64,000 nt of DNA from MFD04580-c1 sp963702995. GTDB lineage: Bacteria; Planctomycetota; Phycisphaerae; Tepidisphaerales; Tepidisphaeraceae. The notes beneath the pieces are model-generated. The model was not told the DNA's origin and did no database searches. It saw only the letters and a program-made list of their open reading frames with translations. Location: assembly GCA_963702995.1 (NCBI GenBank), contig OY969783.1, positions 620,001-684,000 on the forward strand. The letters are read 5' to 3'. The translations under genes and the position numbers were made by a program. The first letter of the stretch is position 1; each line of letters starts with the position of its first letter. Positions 9,425 through 18,300 of the stretch are shown one piece after another.

Positions 9425-9484
9425 CGCTCGTCGGTCGGCCGCTTGTCGGTCGGCCGCTTGCCGGTCGCCCGCTCGACGGTCGCG
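9425..9484. repeat. Short tandem repeat, four 15-bp units
   Basis: Four units close to CGCTTGTCGGTCGGC run from 9425 to 9484, each with a few substitutions. They lie between the yicC stop and the gmk start, inside the operon spacer. They stay in one frame on the plus strand, but nothing suggests translation. Confidence 0.8.
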
Positions 9485-9486
9485 GC

Positions 9487-10368
9487 CTACTCGGCGTTCT
9501 GGACCTGTTCCTTCAGACGGTCAATCGCACCCTTGATCTCCACGCAGTGCCGCGCGATCTGCGAGTCATTGGCTTTACTGGCGATCGTGTTGGCCTCCCG
9601 CAACATCTCCTGGGCGATGAAATCGAGCTTGCGGCCGGCGTGGTCGCCGTCGCGGCAGGCCTGCTCGAACGCGCCCAGGTGGCTCGTCAGCCGCTGGATC
9701 TCTTCCGCGACATCGGCCCGTTCAGCGAAAACGGCAACTTCCTTAATCAGGTCCACCTGGCTCACCTGCAGCTCGGCTCGGCTTAACAACTGTTGGACGC
9801 GCTGGGTCAGCCGCTTGTGATAATCCTCCACCACCATCGGGGCCAGGGTCGAGATGCCCTTCAGGTTCGACCCGATCACCTCGACATGCCGCATCAGCTC
9901 CCGGAAGAGCCCCTCGCCTTCGCGATGTCGCATCCGGTCGAGCTTTTGGATCGCCCGGGCCGAAAGCTCGCGAATGGTATCGCCATGCCGAGAGATTTCG
10001 TCGGTTTCGTCGCGCGGCTCCTGGCAGACGCCGGGAAGCATCACCAGCCCCGCAAGATCGATCTGAACGAGCCGGTCCAACCCTTTGACCGACTGTAGCT
10101 GCTCCAGGTAGCTCTTGAGCGCGGCGGTGTTCAGATGGTACGCCGCTTCGGCGCTGTCGGACCGCATCTTCAGGATATAGGTGATCGAGCCGCGGCCGAG
10201 CTTCTCGCGGAGCATGCTTTCCAGCTCCGGCTCCAGGCCACTGACGGTGTCGGGCAGCTTGATGACCGGCTTGAAAAACCGGTTATTGAGCGACCGGATC
10301 TCGACCGCGTAATGCGTCCCGTCTTTCTCGGCCGAGGCGTCGCCGAACCCGGTCATGCTCACAATCAT
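9487..10368 (-). CDS. yicC: YicC/YloC-type endoribonuclease family protein
   Basis: 293 residues. The N-terminal SMTGFG followed by the EIRSLNNRF stretch, and the C-terminal block with DFIAQEMLREANTIASK and the VEIKGAIDRLKEQVQN end, are diagnostic of the YicC/YloC family. Members act as endoribonucleases in RNA turnover. A plausible AGGA site precedes the ATG. It is the first gene of the yicC-gmk-rpoZ-coaC run. The coding frame ends three bases after the 15-bp tandem repeat. Confidence 0.93.
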   Translation of the reverse strand: MIVSMTGFGDASAEKDGTHYAVEIRSLNNRFFKPVIKLPDTVSGLEPELESMLREKLGRGSITYILKMRSDSAEAAYHLNTAALKSYLEQLQSVKGLDRLVQIDLAGLVMLPGVCQEPRDETDEISRHGDTIRELSARAIQKLDRMRHREGEGLFRELMRHVEVIGSNLKGISTLAPMVVEDYHKRLTQRVQQLLSRAELQVSQVDLIKEVAVFAERADVAEEIQRLTSHLGAFEQACRDGDHAGRKLDFIAQEMLREANTIASKANDSQIARHCVEIKGAIDRLKEQVQNAE

Positions 10369-10454
10369 GCAGCGTCCTAATGCCCCTCGAGCCCAGAGCC
10401 GTGCCGGCGACGCGGCGATTTACGATCAGATAAACAGCCCCCCAAGGGCCCAGA

Positions 10455-10760
10455 TCAGCGGCCCGGGACGACGGGCGTGGACGGGGGCGTCGCGGTGATG
10501 ACCGGCGCCATCCCCTGATCGTGCCGGTAATTCGCCAGCAGATTGAGGCCGATCGCCAGGAGCAGGAAGACCCCGAAGACGACGCTTGTCGCCCAGGTCA
10601 GCACGTCACCCGTCTTCGAGCCGAACGCCGTGTTCCCGCCAGCGCCGCCGAACGCGCTGGCCAGCCCGCCGCCGCGCCCCTTCTGGATCAGGATCAGAAG
10701 GATCAAAACGATCGAGAGCAGAACGAACAGCACGAGCGTGAACCAGAAGAGGAAATTCAT
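10455..10760 (-). CDS. secG: Preprotein translocase subunit SecG
   Basis: 101 residues with two membrane helices (residues 3-24 and about 52-74) separated by the SecG signature loop KGRGGGLASAFGG. The C-terminus is Pro/Thr-rich. SecG assists SecYE in protein export. A GGAG site six bases before the ATG supports the start. It follows tpiA, a tpiA-secG arrangement seen in many bacteria. Confidence 0.95.
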   Translation of the reverse strand: MNFLFWFTLVLFVLLSIVLILLILIQKGRGGGLASAFGGAGGNTAFGSKTGDVLTWATSVVFGVFLLLAIGLNLLANYRHDQGMAPVITATPPSTPVVPGR

Positions 10761-10839
10761 TTCAACTCCGAAGCATTTCGCAGGGCAGAGGCCATCAGTA
10801 ACGCTTGAGGGGCGTTCCGAACAGAAAGTTATCCCTCGC

Positions 10840-11586
10840 CTAAACCGCCGACCTGACGATACCCAGGAAGCTGTCGGCCTTCAGTGCGGCGCCTCCGATC
10901 AAGCCGCCGTCCACGTCAGGCTGATCGAGAAGGCCCTTCGCATTTTCAGGCTTCATGCTGCCGCCGTATTGGATTCGTACGCGATCGGCAAAATCTTTGT
11001 TCCAGAGTTTGCCCAGCGACTCGCGAATGTACGCATGCACTTCCTGCGCCTGGGCGTCCGATGCGTTACGGCCGGTGCCGATGGCCCACACGGGCTCATA
11101 GGCGATCACGAGGCGCTGCGGGTCGGAAATTGCCGACGAAAGCTCTTCAAGCTGCGCCTGGACGACGGCGAACGTCTTTCCGGCGTCGCGCTCTTCGAGT
11201 TTTTCGCCGACGCAGTGGACGAGCGTCAGGCCGGCCGCGAAAACCGAGTGGGCTTTCTTGGAAACCAGCGCGCCCGGCTCATGGAGCACATGGCGGCGTT
11301 CGCTGTGGCCGGTCAGGACGAAGCTGACGCCGATGTCCTTCAGCATGTCGGTCGAAATCTCGCCCGTGAAGGCGCCTGACTTTTCGAAGTACGCATCCTG
11401 CGCCCCGACGCGAAGCGACGACCCGGCGACGGCCTGACAGACGGCGTCGAGGTAGACAAACGGGGGAGCAACGCCCACCTCCGGCCCGGCGGGTGCGCCG
11501 GCGGCGACATCCCTGGCCAGCGCGACGGCGGCCGCCTTGGTGGTGTTCATCTTCCAGTTGCCGGCGATAAACGGTGTTCGGGTCAT
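10840..11586 (-). CDS. tpiA: Triosephosphate isomerase
   Basis: 248 residues from the ATG at 11586. This start is preferred over 11637 because the family begins almost at once with PFIAGNWKMN. Catalytic residues are visible: Lys12 in NWKMN, His in TGHSERR and Glu in AYEPVWAIGTG. It interconverts dihydroxyacetone phosphate and glyceraldehyde 3-phosphate. It lies upstream of secG with an 80-base gap. The 17 extra residues of the longer frame are not family-like. Confidence 0.95.
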   Translation of the reverse strand: MTRTPFIAGNWKMNTTKAAAVALARDVAAGAPAGPEVGVAPPFVYLDAVCQAVAGSSLRVGAQDAYFEKSGAFTGEISTDMLKDIGVSFVLTGHSERRHVLHEPGALVSKKAHSVFAAGLTLVHCVGEKLEERDAGKTFAVVQAQLEELSSAISDPQRLVIAYEPVWAIGTGRNASDAQAQEVHAYIRESLGKLWNKDFADRVRIQYGGSMKPENAKGLLDQPDVDGGLIGGAALKADSFLGIVRSAV

Positions 11587-11698
11587 GGCTTGTACACTTT
11601 CAGGCACCTGCGAGCACTCGCGGGGCGTCGCTGACAACGCGCCAATTCGATCGGTGCGAAACGGTTCGAAGATTCGGAGCGGCCGCCGCGACGGCGCT

Positions 11699-12772
11699 TC
11701 AGCAGTGGACGGGCTCGCCGACCTCCGCGAATTCCTTCTTCGTGATCGCCGCGACCTGCCGCAACTGCCCCATCAACTCCCGGAACATCTCCGGGAGCAG
11801 GGCCTGCGGGCCATCGCACAGCGCTTCGGCCGGGTTGTAATGCACTTCCACGATCACCCCGTGCGCCCCGGCGGCCATGCCGGCCATGGCGAGGGAGGCG
11901 ACCCAGTCGCGCCGCCCGGCCGCGTGGCTGGGGTCAACGATCAACGGGAGGTGCGACCACTGTCGCGCGACCGGAACGGAACTGATATCCATCGTGTAGC
12001 GAACGCTGTCCTCGAACGTTTTGATCCCGCGCTCGCAGAGTATGACCTTGGTGTTCCCCTGGCTCAGGACGTACTCGGCCGACAGGAGCCAGTCTTTGAC
12101 TGTCGCGGCCAGGCCACGCTTGAGCAGGACCGCGCGGCGGGTCTTGCCGACCTCGCGCAGCAGGTCGAAGTTCTGCATGTTCCGCGCGCCGATCTGGAAG
12201 CAGTCCACGTACGGCTCCATCTGCTCGACCTGGCGCGTGTCCATTACCTCGACGCAGATGGGCATGCCCAGCTCGTCGCCGGTCTCGCGCATCCACTTCA
12301 GCGCTTGCAGGCCCAGCCCCTGGAAGGAGTACGGGCTGGTCCGCGGCTTAAAGACGCCGCCCCGGAGGATCGTCGCGCCGCCGTCGCGGACGTGGCTGGC
12401 GATGCGATTCAGCATCGTTTGATTTTCGACGGCGCACGGCCCGGCGATGCAGGCGGCGTGGGCGCCGCCGATCTTCACGGTCGGCACGTCGTTCCCCAGG
12501 ATCGACCTGCCGCCGCCGACTTCCACGATCGTGTCTTCCTCGTGGAACTCGCGGCTGGCGAGCTTGTACGGCTTCATGATCGGGACGACCTTCTCGACGC
12601 CTTCCAGCGCTGCGAGGTGGGCCTCATCGACCGTCCCCTCTTCGCCCACGGCGCCGATCACCGTCCGAAACGTCCCGCGCGACAGGTGCGGGCGGCTGCC
12701 CATCCGGGTGATCTCCGCCTGCACGCGGTCGATCGCCTCCTGGGACGCGTTGGAGTTCATCACGATGATCAA
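11699..12772 (-). CDS. aroF: 3-deoxy-7-phosphoheptulonate synthase (DAHP synthase, AroF/AroG-beta type)
   Basis: 357 residues. The N-terminal ferredoxin-like domain (about 1-90, starting MIIVMNSNAS) is the regulatory domain of the Thermotoga/Bacillus-type enzyme. The barrel follows, with GPCAVEN, RGGVFKPRTSPYSFQG, the KRG motif and DPSHAAG. It condenses phosphoenolpyruvate and erythrose 4-phosphate in the first shikimate step. Its upstream region was hit by the insertion sequence at 12961, about 190 bases away, which could affect expression. Confidence 0.95.
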   Translation of the reverse strand: MIIVMNSNASQEAIDRVQAEITRMGSRPHLSRGTFRTVIGAVGEEGTVDEAHLAALEGVEKVVPIMKPYKLASREFHEEDTIVEVGGGRSILGNDVPTVKIGGAHAACIAGPCAVENQTMLNRIASHVRDGGATILRGGVFKPRTSPYSFQGLGLQALKWMRETGDELGMPICVEVMDTRQVEQMEPYVDCFQIGARNMQNFDLLREVGKTRRAVLLKRGLAATVKDWLLSAEYVLSQGNTKVILCERGIKTFEDSVRYTMDISSVPVARQWSHLPLIVDPSHAAGRRDWVASLAMAGMAAGAHGVIVEVHYNPAEALCDGPQALLPEMFRELMGQLRQVAAITKKEFAEVGEPVHC

Positions 12773-12944
12773 GACCGTCTCCTCGTCGTTTCAATGACGT
12801 AGATCCCACCGAAAGACCCTGTTTCGCCGGAACCATCGCCCGATTGATCCGCCAGGCGCCCGTGTTCGCGGACTCGACCCGTCAACCCAGCCCGGCCGCG
12901 GAGAAAGACGACCAGTTTAGTGCTAAGCGACGCGGTTCACAAGC

Positions 12945-12960
12945 CCGCTTCAAGCCGATC
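12945..12960. repeat. Target-site duplication, left copy
   Basis: CCGCTTCAAGCCGATC here is identical to 14444-14459 and directly abuts the left inverted repeat of the insertion sequence. Confidence 0.85.
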
Positions 12961-12968
12961 TGTTGTAC

Positions 12969-13060
12969 CGCTTTAGAAATGTCAGGGTTTCCCCGCTTTA
13001 GAAATGTCAGGGTTTCCCCGCTTTAGAAATGTCAGGGTTCTACCGCTTTAGAAATGTCAG
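12969..13060. repeat. Four iterated copies of the IS end sequence, exact 25-bp period
   Basis: CGCTTTAGAAATGTCAG occurs at 12969, 12994, 13019 and 13044, each starting exactly 25 bp after the previous one. The right end has one intact inverted copy (14419-14435) and one degenerate copy (14392-14408). The array is probably a set of transposase-binding sites that also overlaps the transposase promoter. Confidence 0.92.
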
Positions 13061-13080
13061 TGTCGTGCTCGTTATAGCTC

Positions 13081-14379
13081 GTGGGGATGGGAACAATTTC
13101 GTTGAGCGCGAAGGAGCGGCGGCGACTGGAAGTTTTGTGCAAGGTGCGTGACGGTGAGATGTCGGTGTCGGAGGCGGCGTTGCTGCTGGAGGTGACGGAG
13201 CGGCAGATGTGGCGGTTGAAGCGGCGGTACGCGGCGCAGGGTGACGCAGGCCTTGCGCACCAGCTTCGCGGGCGGTCGTCCAACCGCATGACCGATGACG
13301 GGAGACGGGCTGCGATCCTGAAGTTGTACCGTCAGAAGTACGCGGGTTTCGCCCCGACGCTGGCGTGTGAATATCTGGCTGCGGAGGACGGTCAGACGAT
13401 TAGCCCGGACGCGCTGGGGCGGTGGCTGCGTGCCGCGGGGTTGTTCGAGCGGCGGCGTAAGCGTGGCAAGCATCGGCTGCGTCGGCCGCGTCGCAGTCGC
13501 GCCGGGGAGTTGGTGCAGATGGACGGGAGCTGGCACGACTGGTTGGGACGGCGTGGGCCGTGGTGCTGCCTGATGGTGATGGTGGACGACGCGACCGGCC
13601 GGGTGATGGCGCGGTTCTATGAGAAGGAGATGTTGTCGGCGGCGTTCGACGTGATGGGCCGCTACGTTCGATCACGCGGGCTGCCGCGTGCGGTGTATGT
13701 GGATAAAGCGGGGATTTACCGGAGTGAAACCGCCGATGGCGAGCCGACGTTGACGCAGTTCGGGCGAGCGATGAAAGAGCTTGGAGTGGAGTTGATCCTG
13801 GCGAACAGCCCCCAGGCCAAGGGGCGCGTGGAGCGGATGAACGGGACGCTGCAGGACCGCCTGGTGAAGGAGCTGACGCTGCGAGGGGTCTGGACGATGG
13901 AGGCGGCGAACGTGCTGCTGGAGGAATCGTTCCTGAAGCGGTTCAACGAGAAGTTCGGCGTGGCGGCGGTGAAGAAGTCCGACGCCCACCGGAAGCTGCC
14001 GGTGGGGGTGAAGCTTGACGAGGTGCTCTGCGAGCGTGAGGAGCGTGCGGTTGGGCGTGACTGGTGCGTGCAATGGCGTGGGCGTGTGCTGCAAATCGAC
14101 GCGCGGCACGCGGGGCTGGACCTGCCACGTCCAGGGCGACGCGTGATGGTGATGGAGAAGGCGGGGGGCGACTTGCTGGTGCGTTACGGCGTGGAGTCGC
14201 TGGCATGCATGGAGTTGTCTGCGCGTCCGGGGCCGGCGAAGGCAAAGAAGGCGAAGGAGCCTGTGAAGAACAACAAGCGTTACGTGCCATCGGCGTCGCA
14301 CCCGTTCAACCGTCGTCCGGCGTGTGGAGATTCGCGTCCCGGGGTCAGGGCTTCGGAGGCTACGCCTCCGAAGCCCTGA
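13081..14379 (+). CDS. DDE transposase of the insertion sequence
   Basis: 432 residues from the GTG at 13081, or 430 from the ATG at 13087. An N-terminal helix-turn-helix (about 15-60, SEAALLLEVTERQMWRLKRRY) is followed by an rve-type integrase core. The likely catalytic triad is D148 (QMDGSWHDW), D208 (YVDKAG) and E251 (GRVERMNG). The C-terminal third has the beta-rich domain seen in ISNCY transposases. The last 20 or so residues are encoded by a perfect hairpin (14338-14386) and are probably not original. Activity is plausible because the frame is intact. Confidence 0.92.
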   Translation: MGMGTISLSAKERRRLEVLCKVRDGEMSVSEAALLLEVTERQMWRLKRRYAAQGDAGLAHQLRGRSSNRMTDDGRRAAILKLYRQKYAGFAPTLACEYLAAEDGQTISPDALGRWLRAAGLFERRRKRGKHRLRRPRRSRAGELVQMDGSWHDWLGRRGPWCCLMVMVDDATGRVMARFYEKEMLSAAFDVMGRYVRSRGLPRAVYVDKAGIYRSETADGEPTLTQFGRAMKELGVELILANSPQAKGRVERMNGTLQDRLVKELTLRGVWTMEAANVLLEESFLKRFNEKFGVAAVKKSDAHRKLPVGVKLDEVLCEREERAVGRDWCVQWRGRVLQIDARHAGLDLPRPGRRVMVMEKAGGDLLVRYGVESLACMELSARPGPAKAKKAKEPVKNNKRYVPSASHPFNRRPACGDSRPGVRASEATPPKP

Positions 14380-14386
14380 CCCCGGG
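14338..14386. repeat. Perfect 23-bp inverted repeat with a 3-nt loop at the transposase 3' end
   Basis: The arm at 14338-14360 (with GGGTCAGGGCTTCGGAGGC) is exactly complementary to 14364-14386 around the loop TAC. The transposase stop codon lies inside the right arm. There is no T-run. It may be a palindromic repeat that landed in the IS, or a stem limiting read-through. Confidence 0.85.
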
Positions 14387-14443
14387 GGACCCTGACATTT
14401 CTACTGCAGTGAAAACCCCTGACATTTCTAAAGCGGTAGGACA

Positions 14444-14459
14444 CCGCTTCAAGCCGATC
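14444..14459. repeat. Target-site duplication, right copy
   Basis: CCGCTTCAAGCCGATC, identical to 12945-12960, follows the right inverted repeat of the insertion sequence without a gap. Confidence 0.85.
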
Positions 14460-14621
14460 GGCTCCGTCTGGAGCCACGACGAACGCATCGGCCTGATAAT
14501 CTGGGTAGGATTTTTGTTGCTCCCCGGGAACTCCATCGCGCCCCGGCTTTCGCACGGAGAGACGCCTCAGAGCCCGTTCGAGGACGCGAGTGGCCGCCGC
14601 ATGAGTTTCACCACGGGCTGC

Positions 14622-15050
14622 TTAGTTCCGCCACCCGTCGGCGTAGCCGGGCTGCATCCGGACGACGTGCCGCAACTCGGCGGTCGCCTCGGCGTGCCGC
14701 CCGATGATCCCCAGCACGGCCGCCAGGTTCGACCGGAAGACCGGCTGCCGCGGCGCTGCTTCCACCGCCCGCCGCAACAGGGCGGCCGCCTCTTCATGCC
14801 GTCCTGCCTGATGGTTGACCAGCCCCAGCCCGTGCAACGCCCCCGGCTCCCCCGGCCGCATGGTCAGCATCCGCCGATAGATCGCCTCCGCCTCATTCAG
14901 GCGGCCTGCCTTCTGGTGCGCCAGCGCCACCTCCTGCGGCGACCGATCGACCGGCGGCTCGCCAAGGCCGTTCGTCGAACGAAGCCCGTCAGGCGAGCGA
15001 GCATCGTGCTCTGGGCTCGCGTCGCTACCGACGGAAGACGGGTAAGTCAT
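14622..15050 (-). pseudogene. TPR-repeat protein, 3'-truncated fragment
   Basis: From the ATG at 15050 the frame gives about 142 residues with three tetratricopeptide units (AHQKAGRLNEAEAIYRRML, LVNHQAGRHEEAAALLRR, AVLGIIGRHAEATAELRH). It stops in the middle of a fourth (YADGWRN then stop), where TPR proteins normally continue with LG. The truncated end faces the insertion sequence, so this is probably the remains of a longer TPR protein. Its role cannot be inferred. Confidence 0.6.
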
Positions 15051-15224
15051 ACGCTGCCTCGGATCACGCGCATCACGCCGATCGGTTATTTGAGACCGTC
15101 CCCTTTTCCGCTCCCTTACAATCACGGCCGATCATATCCCAATCAGCGTTGTCAATGAAACACCGACCTTGAAAGGATACCAGTCGCAACAAGGGGAGTT
15201 TCTCGAAGACCTGCAGCCTGTTAC

Positions 15225-15479
15225 TCAGATCCATGTCCATGGTTTATACCAGCAACTCTTTGAGCAAACGTTTTCGACTTCTTTTTCAAGGGCTTTGATA
15301 AGTAGATCGCGAGATTCCACCCAGCCCTTGATAGCTGTATCTAACATGAAATCGCGTCCGATAAAAACATACTGATTCATCTGGTGAGCAAACAGCTGTT
15401 CCGCGGTCCCAGGCACCACGTAGTGGGAAACTGCTGCGAGGATTCTTGTGTAACAGTTGCACTTTTCAGCTCGAGTCAT
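15225..15479 (-). CDS. Hypothetical small protein in a lower-GC patch
   Basis: 84 residues, not recognised. It is rich in Cys, Trp and Tyr, with a C-terminal CSKSCWYKPWTW. The DNA of this patch (about 15160-15540) is visibly richer in A and T than its neighbours, which suggests acquired DNA. No good ribosome-binding site precedes the ATG. It may be a real small gene or a relic. Confidence 0.35.
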   Translation of the reverse strand: MTRAEKCNCYTRILAAVSHYVVPGTAEQLFAHQMNQYVFIGRDFMLDTAIKGWVESRDLLIKALEKEVENVCSKSCWYKPWTWI

Positions 15480-15535
15480 TCCGGGCCGATGACATAGCTC
15501 GCCGTTAAGCGAGTTCTTGTCTTGAGCGAAGAGTA

Positions 15536-15994
15536 GTGCTTGAGTGGCGGTGGGCGGATAAGGGGACAGTCGCCGCGGCCGCGTTTCGGGCGATTGCCGC
15601 GGCCGGTCCGACGGACGAACGCCTTCTGAAGGCCTTGAGAGAGGCCGAGCCGACCCGGCAGGCGGTCTTCACCTACCTGCTGATCGAAAGCGGTGCGGCG
15701 CCAGCGGGGGACGCCCTGCGACAAGTTCTCGTTGATTTAGCGGCCACCGCGCCATCTCGAAAGGAGTTGGCGGGGGTTTCGGTGGGCGGCTACGCCGCAA
15801 GCCTGGGCGGTACGCCGGAAACCTATAAGCTTGCGAGAGCCGTTCTCGAGGCGGCCGCCCGCAGAGCCGAATCGCTCGGAGGGGCTACGGACGAGAGTGA
15901 TGATCTGACTGAGATCTTCAGGCGAACGCACCTATGGCCTTACCCATCCCCGACGACACGACCTCAGCGCGCAACAAGGAATTTGGGCCCGTGA
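15536..15994 (+). CDS. Hypothetical Ala-rich protein, possibly a gene remnant
   Basis: 152 residues from a GTG, not recognised. The frame is Ala-rich and helical (RAIAAAGPTDERLLKALREAE), with codon use like the rest of the genome. An in-frame stop lies just upstream of the GTG. It borders the lower-GC patch, so it could be the surviving 3' part of a larger gene. Confidence 0.35.
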   Translation: MLEWRWADKGTVAAAAFRAIAAAGPTDERLLKALREAEPTRQAVFTYLLIESGAAPAGDALRQVLVDLAATAPSRKELAGVSVGGYAASLGGTPETYKLARAVLEAAARRAESLGGATDESDDLTEIFRRTHLWPYPSPTTRPQRATRNLGP

Positions 15995-16590
15995 GCGAGG
16001 AACAGTCGCAAGATAGGCGTTCAACTGAATCATCCGCCGCAAATCCGAAATTTCGAGCATCTCGCTTGAAGCCGTACCATCTCCCGCTATCGTACCCCCT
16101 ACCTCGAGCGGCACTCGTGCCCGTGGCCGGTTCGCCAGAATCGGTCACGAAGGGAAATCGGTGACGGAGGGAAGCTCCTTTTTTGGATCTTCTACTCCTA
16201 TTCCGATGCGGACGCGCCGCTGTAATGGACTCGAAACTCGCGTCGTATGAAGCCACTGGCCCCTGATCGGGCTGGGAAGGTGACGCGGGGATGTCCAAAG
16301 CCAGAAGACCGGCTCGAGGTTTGGCCTGACTCGCATCGTGCGGGGCAGACCGCCGTATTCGTCCTCGCGACTTGGGACGGCCGGGCCTGGCATCACCATC
16401 CACAGCGTTGCACCGTGGCGCCATTTTCAGGCGTTGCGGTTGCGCTGCTGATCTGTTGACGCGCGCCCTGGCCTCTCCTCCGCTCGACCGTGAAACGAGC
16501 GTGACGCGAGGTCGAGGGCCTTCTTTTTTGCGCCCGCCGCGCGATTCGGCCGGCGCAAGCGGGTCACTCCCGCTCTGAAAGGAGCGACCG
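15995..16590. other. No gene supported
   Basis: Open frames on both strands here have no recognisable domains and a biased composition (Arg/Pro/Ser), so they are taken as chance. A weak stem (CTCGACC / GGTCGAG) near 16479-16524, followed by CCTTCTTTTTT, could be a terminator. The last bases hold the AGGAG site of the next gene. Confidence 0.4.
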
Positions 16591-17455
16591 ATGGGTCGCA
16601 GCGTCAACTCCAGGTGTGCCGCTCTGCTATTGGTAGCAGGCGGATGGGTTTCGTTCCCCTCCTGGGCCCATGGCGGCCCCTATGCCCCGGCCGCGGGGCA
16701 GCCCGGGTCGGATGCGATCGCCAATAGCGATCCCCGGATCGTTGATTGGGCGAGCGGCGTGGTCAACCTGACCCGCGGGCCCCAGGACATCAACGCGCCG
16801 GCCGGCGCGCTTGCAAGCTACGGCGCCGCCTCGGCGGCCCTGGGGCCGGCGGAGGGGGATACGACCAGCGTCGTCAGCCTCGGCGACGGGGGGTCGATCA
16901 CCCTTTCATTCCCCCACGCCATCCGGAACGGCCGCCGCCGACTTCGCCGTGTTCGAGAACGGTTTTAGCGATAACTTCCTGGAATTGGGGTATGTGGAGG
17001 TCAGTTCCGACGGAACGCACTTTGCGCGGTTCTCGTCGGTCTCGGCCACGTCAACGGCCGCCCAGATCGGCGGGTTTGGGTCGCTTGACCCGACCAACTT
17101 GTACAACCTGGCTGGCAAGTACCGGGCAGGCTACGGGACACCGTTCGATCTTGCGGAGCTGGCGGGGACGAAGAACCTGGACGTCAACAACGTTCAGTTC
17201 GTGCGCGTCGTGGACGTCGTCGGCCGCATCGACGCGGCCCCAGGTAACCCCGCCTACACCCCCAGCCTCGACTCCCAGGGAAACATCATCAACGACCCGT
17301 ATCCGACCGCGTTCGCCTCGGGCGGGTTCGACCTCGACGGCATCGGCGTTCTGAACGCCTCCCCGGAGCCCGGGTCGATCGGGCTCCTCCTCCTTGCGGC
17401 GACGGCGGCGCTGTTGCGGCGACGTTCGCGCGGGCTTTGTGTCTCGACGCGGTAA
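16591..17455 (+). CDS. PEP-CTERM exported protein, frameshifted
   Basis: An AGGAG site six bases before the ATG starts a signal peptide. Frame 1 is kept to about 16930, then the protein continues in frame 2 (AAADFAVFENGFSDNFLELG onward) to 17455. One extra base in the run near 16935 accounts for the switch. The product is about 287 residues. The C-terminus ASPEPGSIGLLLLAATAALL plus RRR is a textbook PEP-CTERM sorting signal, which targets exosortase-dependent export. The central domain resembles cell-surface proteins of this class. The function is unknown. Confidence 0.8.
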
Positions 17456-17527
17456 GGGCCGTCCGCTGGCTCTTTGTGCCCCGCCCGACGCCTCATTTTT
17501 TCCCGTTTAACACCAGCAGGATTGACC

Positions 17528-18300
17528 ATGAATCGGATTTTGTTCATTGGCATGTTTTGGATCGCCGCCGGCGCCTCGGCGGCCGCCGCGGCGACGATCA
17601 CGTTCGAAGACCACGCTTTGGCCCCTAACAGCTACTACAACGGCGGGACGACCACCTCGAACAACGACGGCTGGTCGAGCGGCGGGGCGAGCTTCAATAA
17701 CTCGTACACCGCGTACTCCGGCGGTTCTTACTGGAACGGATGGAGCTACTCCAACGTCTCGGACACGACTACGGCGGGCTACACGAATCAGTACGCGGCC
17801 TTCACCGGCAGCGGCTTCGGCGGGTCCGGGAACTACGCAGTCGCTTTCGACCCGGCCTACATCAACCTGCCGGCCGGGCAGCGGCCGCTCTCGGTGCAGT
17901 TAACCAATACGACCTACACCGCCCTCTCGATGCTCCAGGGGGACGCCTTCGCCGGGCCCAAGTACACCACCGGCGACTATTTCAGCGTCACGCTGACCGG
18001 CTACAGCGCCGCCGGCGCGACCGGGCCCAGACCGGGGCCGTCACGTTTTACCTGGCCGACTATCGATCCGGCGCCGGGTACGTTGTCAACACGTGGCAAC
18101 CGGTGAGCCTGACTGGGCTGGGCGCGCCGGGTTCGATCGGGTTAAGCTTCGCCTCGAGCAGAGTGGGTATGTACGGGATCGATACGCCGACCTACGTCGC
18201 CGTGGACCAGCTCGCCCTGACGCCCGAGCCCTCAGCCGTCGGCCTGGCGCTTCTGACGATGTTCGCGCCGCTGTCGCGGCGCCGGCGGAGGCTCCGATGA
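17528..18300 (+). CDS. DUF4465-type PEP-CTERM protein, frameshifted
   Basis: Start at the ATG at 17528, after AGGA and a six-base spacer. After a signal peptide the protein has a DUF4465-like beta domain (TITFEDHALAPNSYYNGG). The frame changes near 18025, where one base appears to be missing, and continues with QTGAVTFYLADYRSG to 18300. It ends in a PEP-CTERM signal (LTPEPSAVGLALLTMFAPLS then RRRRR). It is the second of two exported PEP-CTERM genes in tandem, 72 bases after the first. Its stop overlaps the next start (ATGA). Confidence 0.8.

Larger units (their letters stand above)
12961..14443 (+). mobile_element. Complete insertion sequence, IS1202-like (ISNCY-type DDE transposase), 1483 bp
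   Basis: The ends are imperfect 27-bp inverted repeats beginning TGT and sharing TACCGCTTTAGAAATGTCAG. The left copy is 12961-12987 and the right copy 14417-14443, with two mismatches. A 16-bp direct duplication flanks the element. It carries one transposase gene. From memory, the IS1202 family has TGT-starting ends, and one of its subgroups makes duplications of about 15-18 bp, which fits. Intact ends, the duplication and an open transposase suggest a recent insertion. Confidence 0.88.

Noticed and set aside
12969..13060. Four 25-bp-spaced repeats considered as a CRISPR array
   Set aside because: The gaps between cores are 8 bases and nearly identical, and the same sequence forms the IS inverted repeats.
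16470..16535. Stem CTCGACC/GGTCGAG followed by CTTCTTTTTT as a firm terminator
   Set aside because: The stem is short with a long loop, and no convincing gene ends upstream. Mentioned only within the gene-free region.
15918..16607. A 229-codon minus-strand frame
   Set aside because: Composition is Arg/Ser/Pro-biased, with no domain, no ribosome site and no end consistent with a known family.
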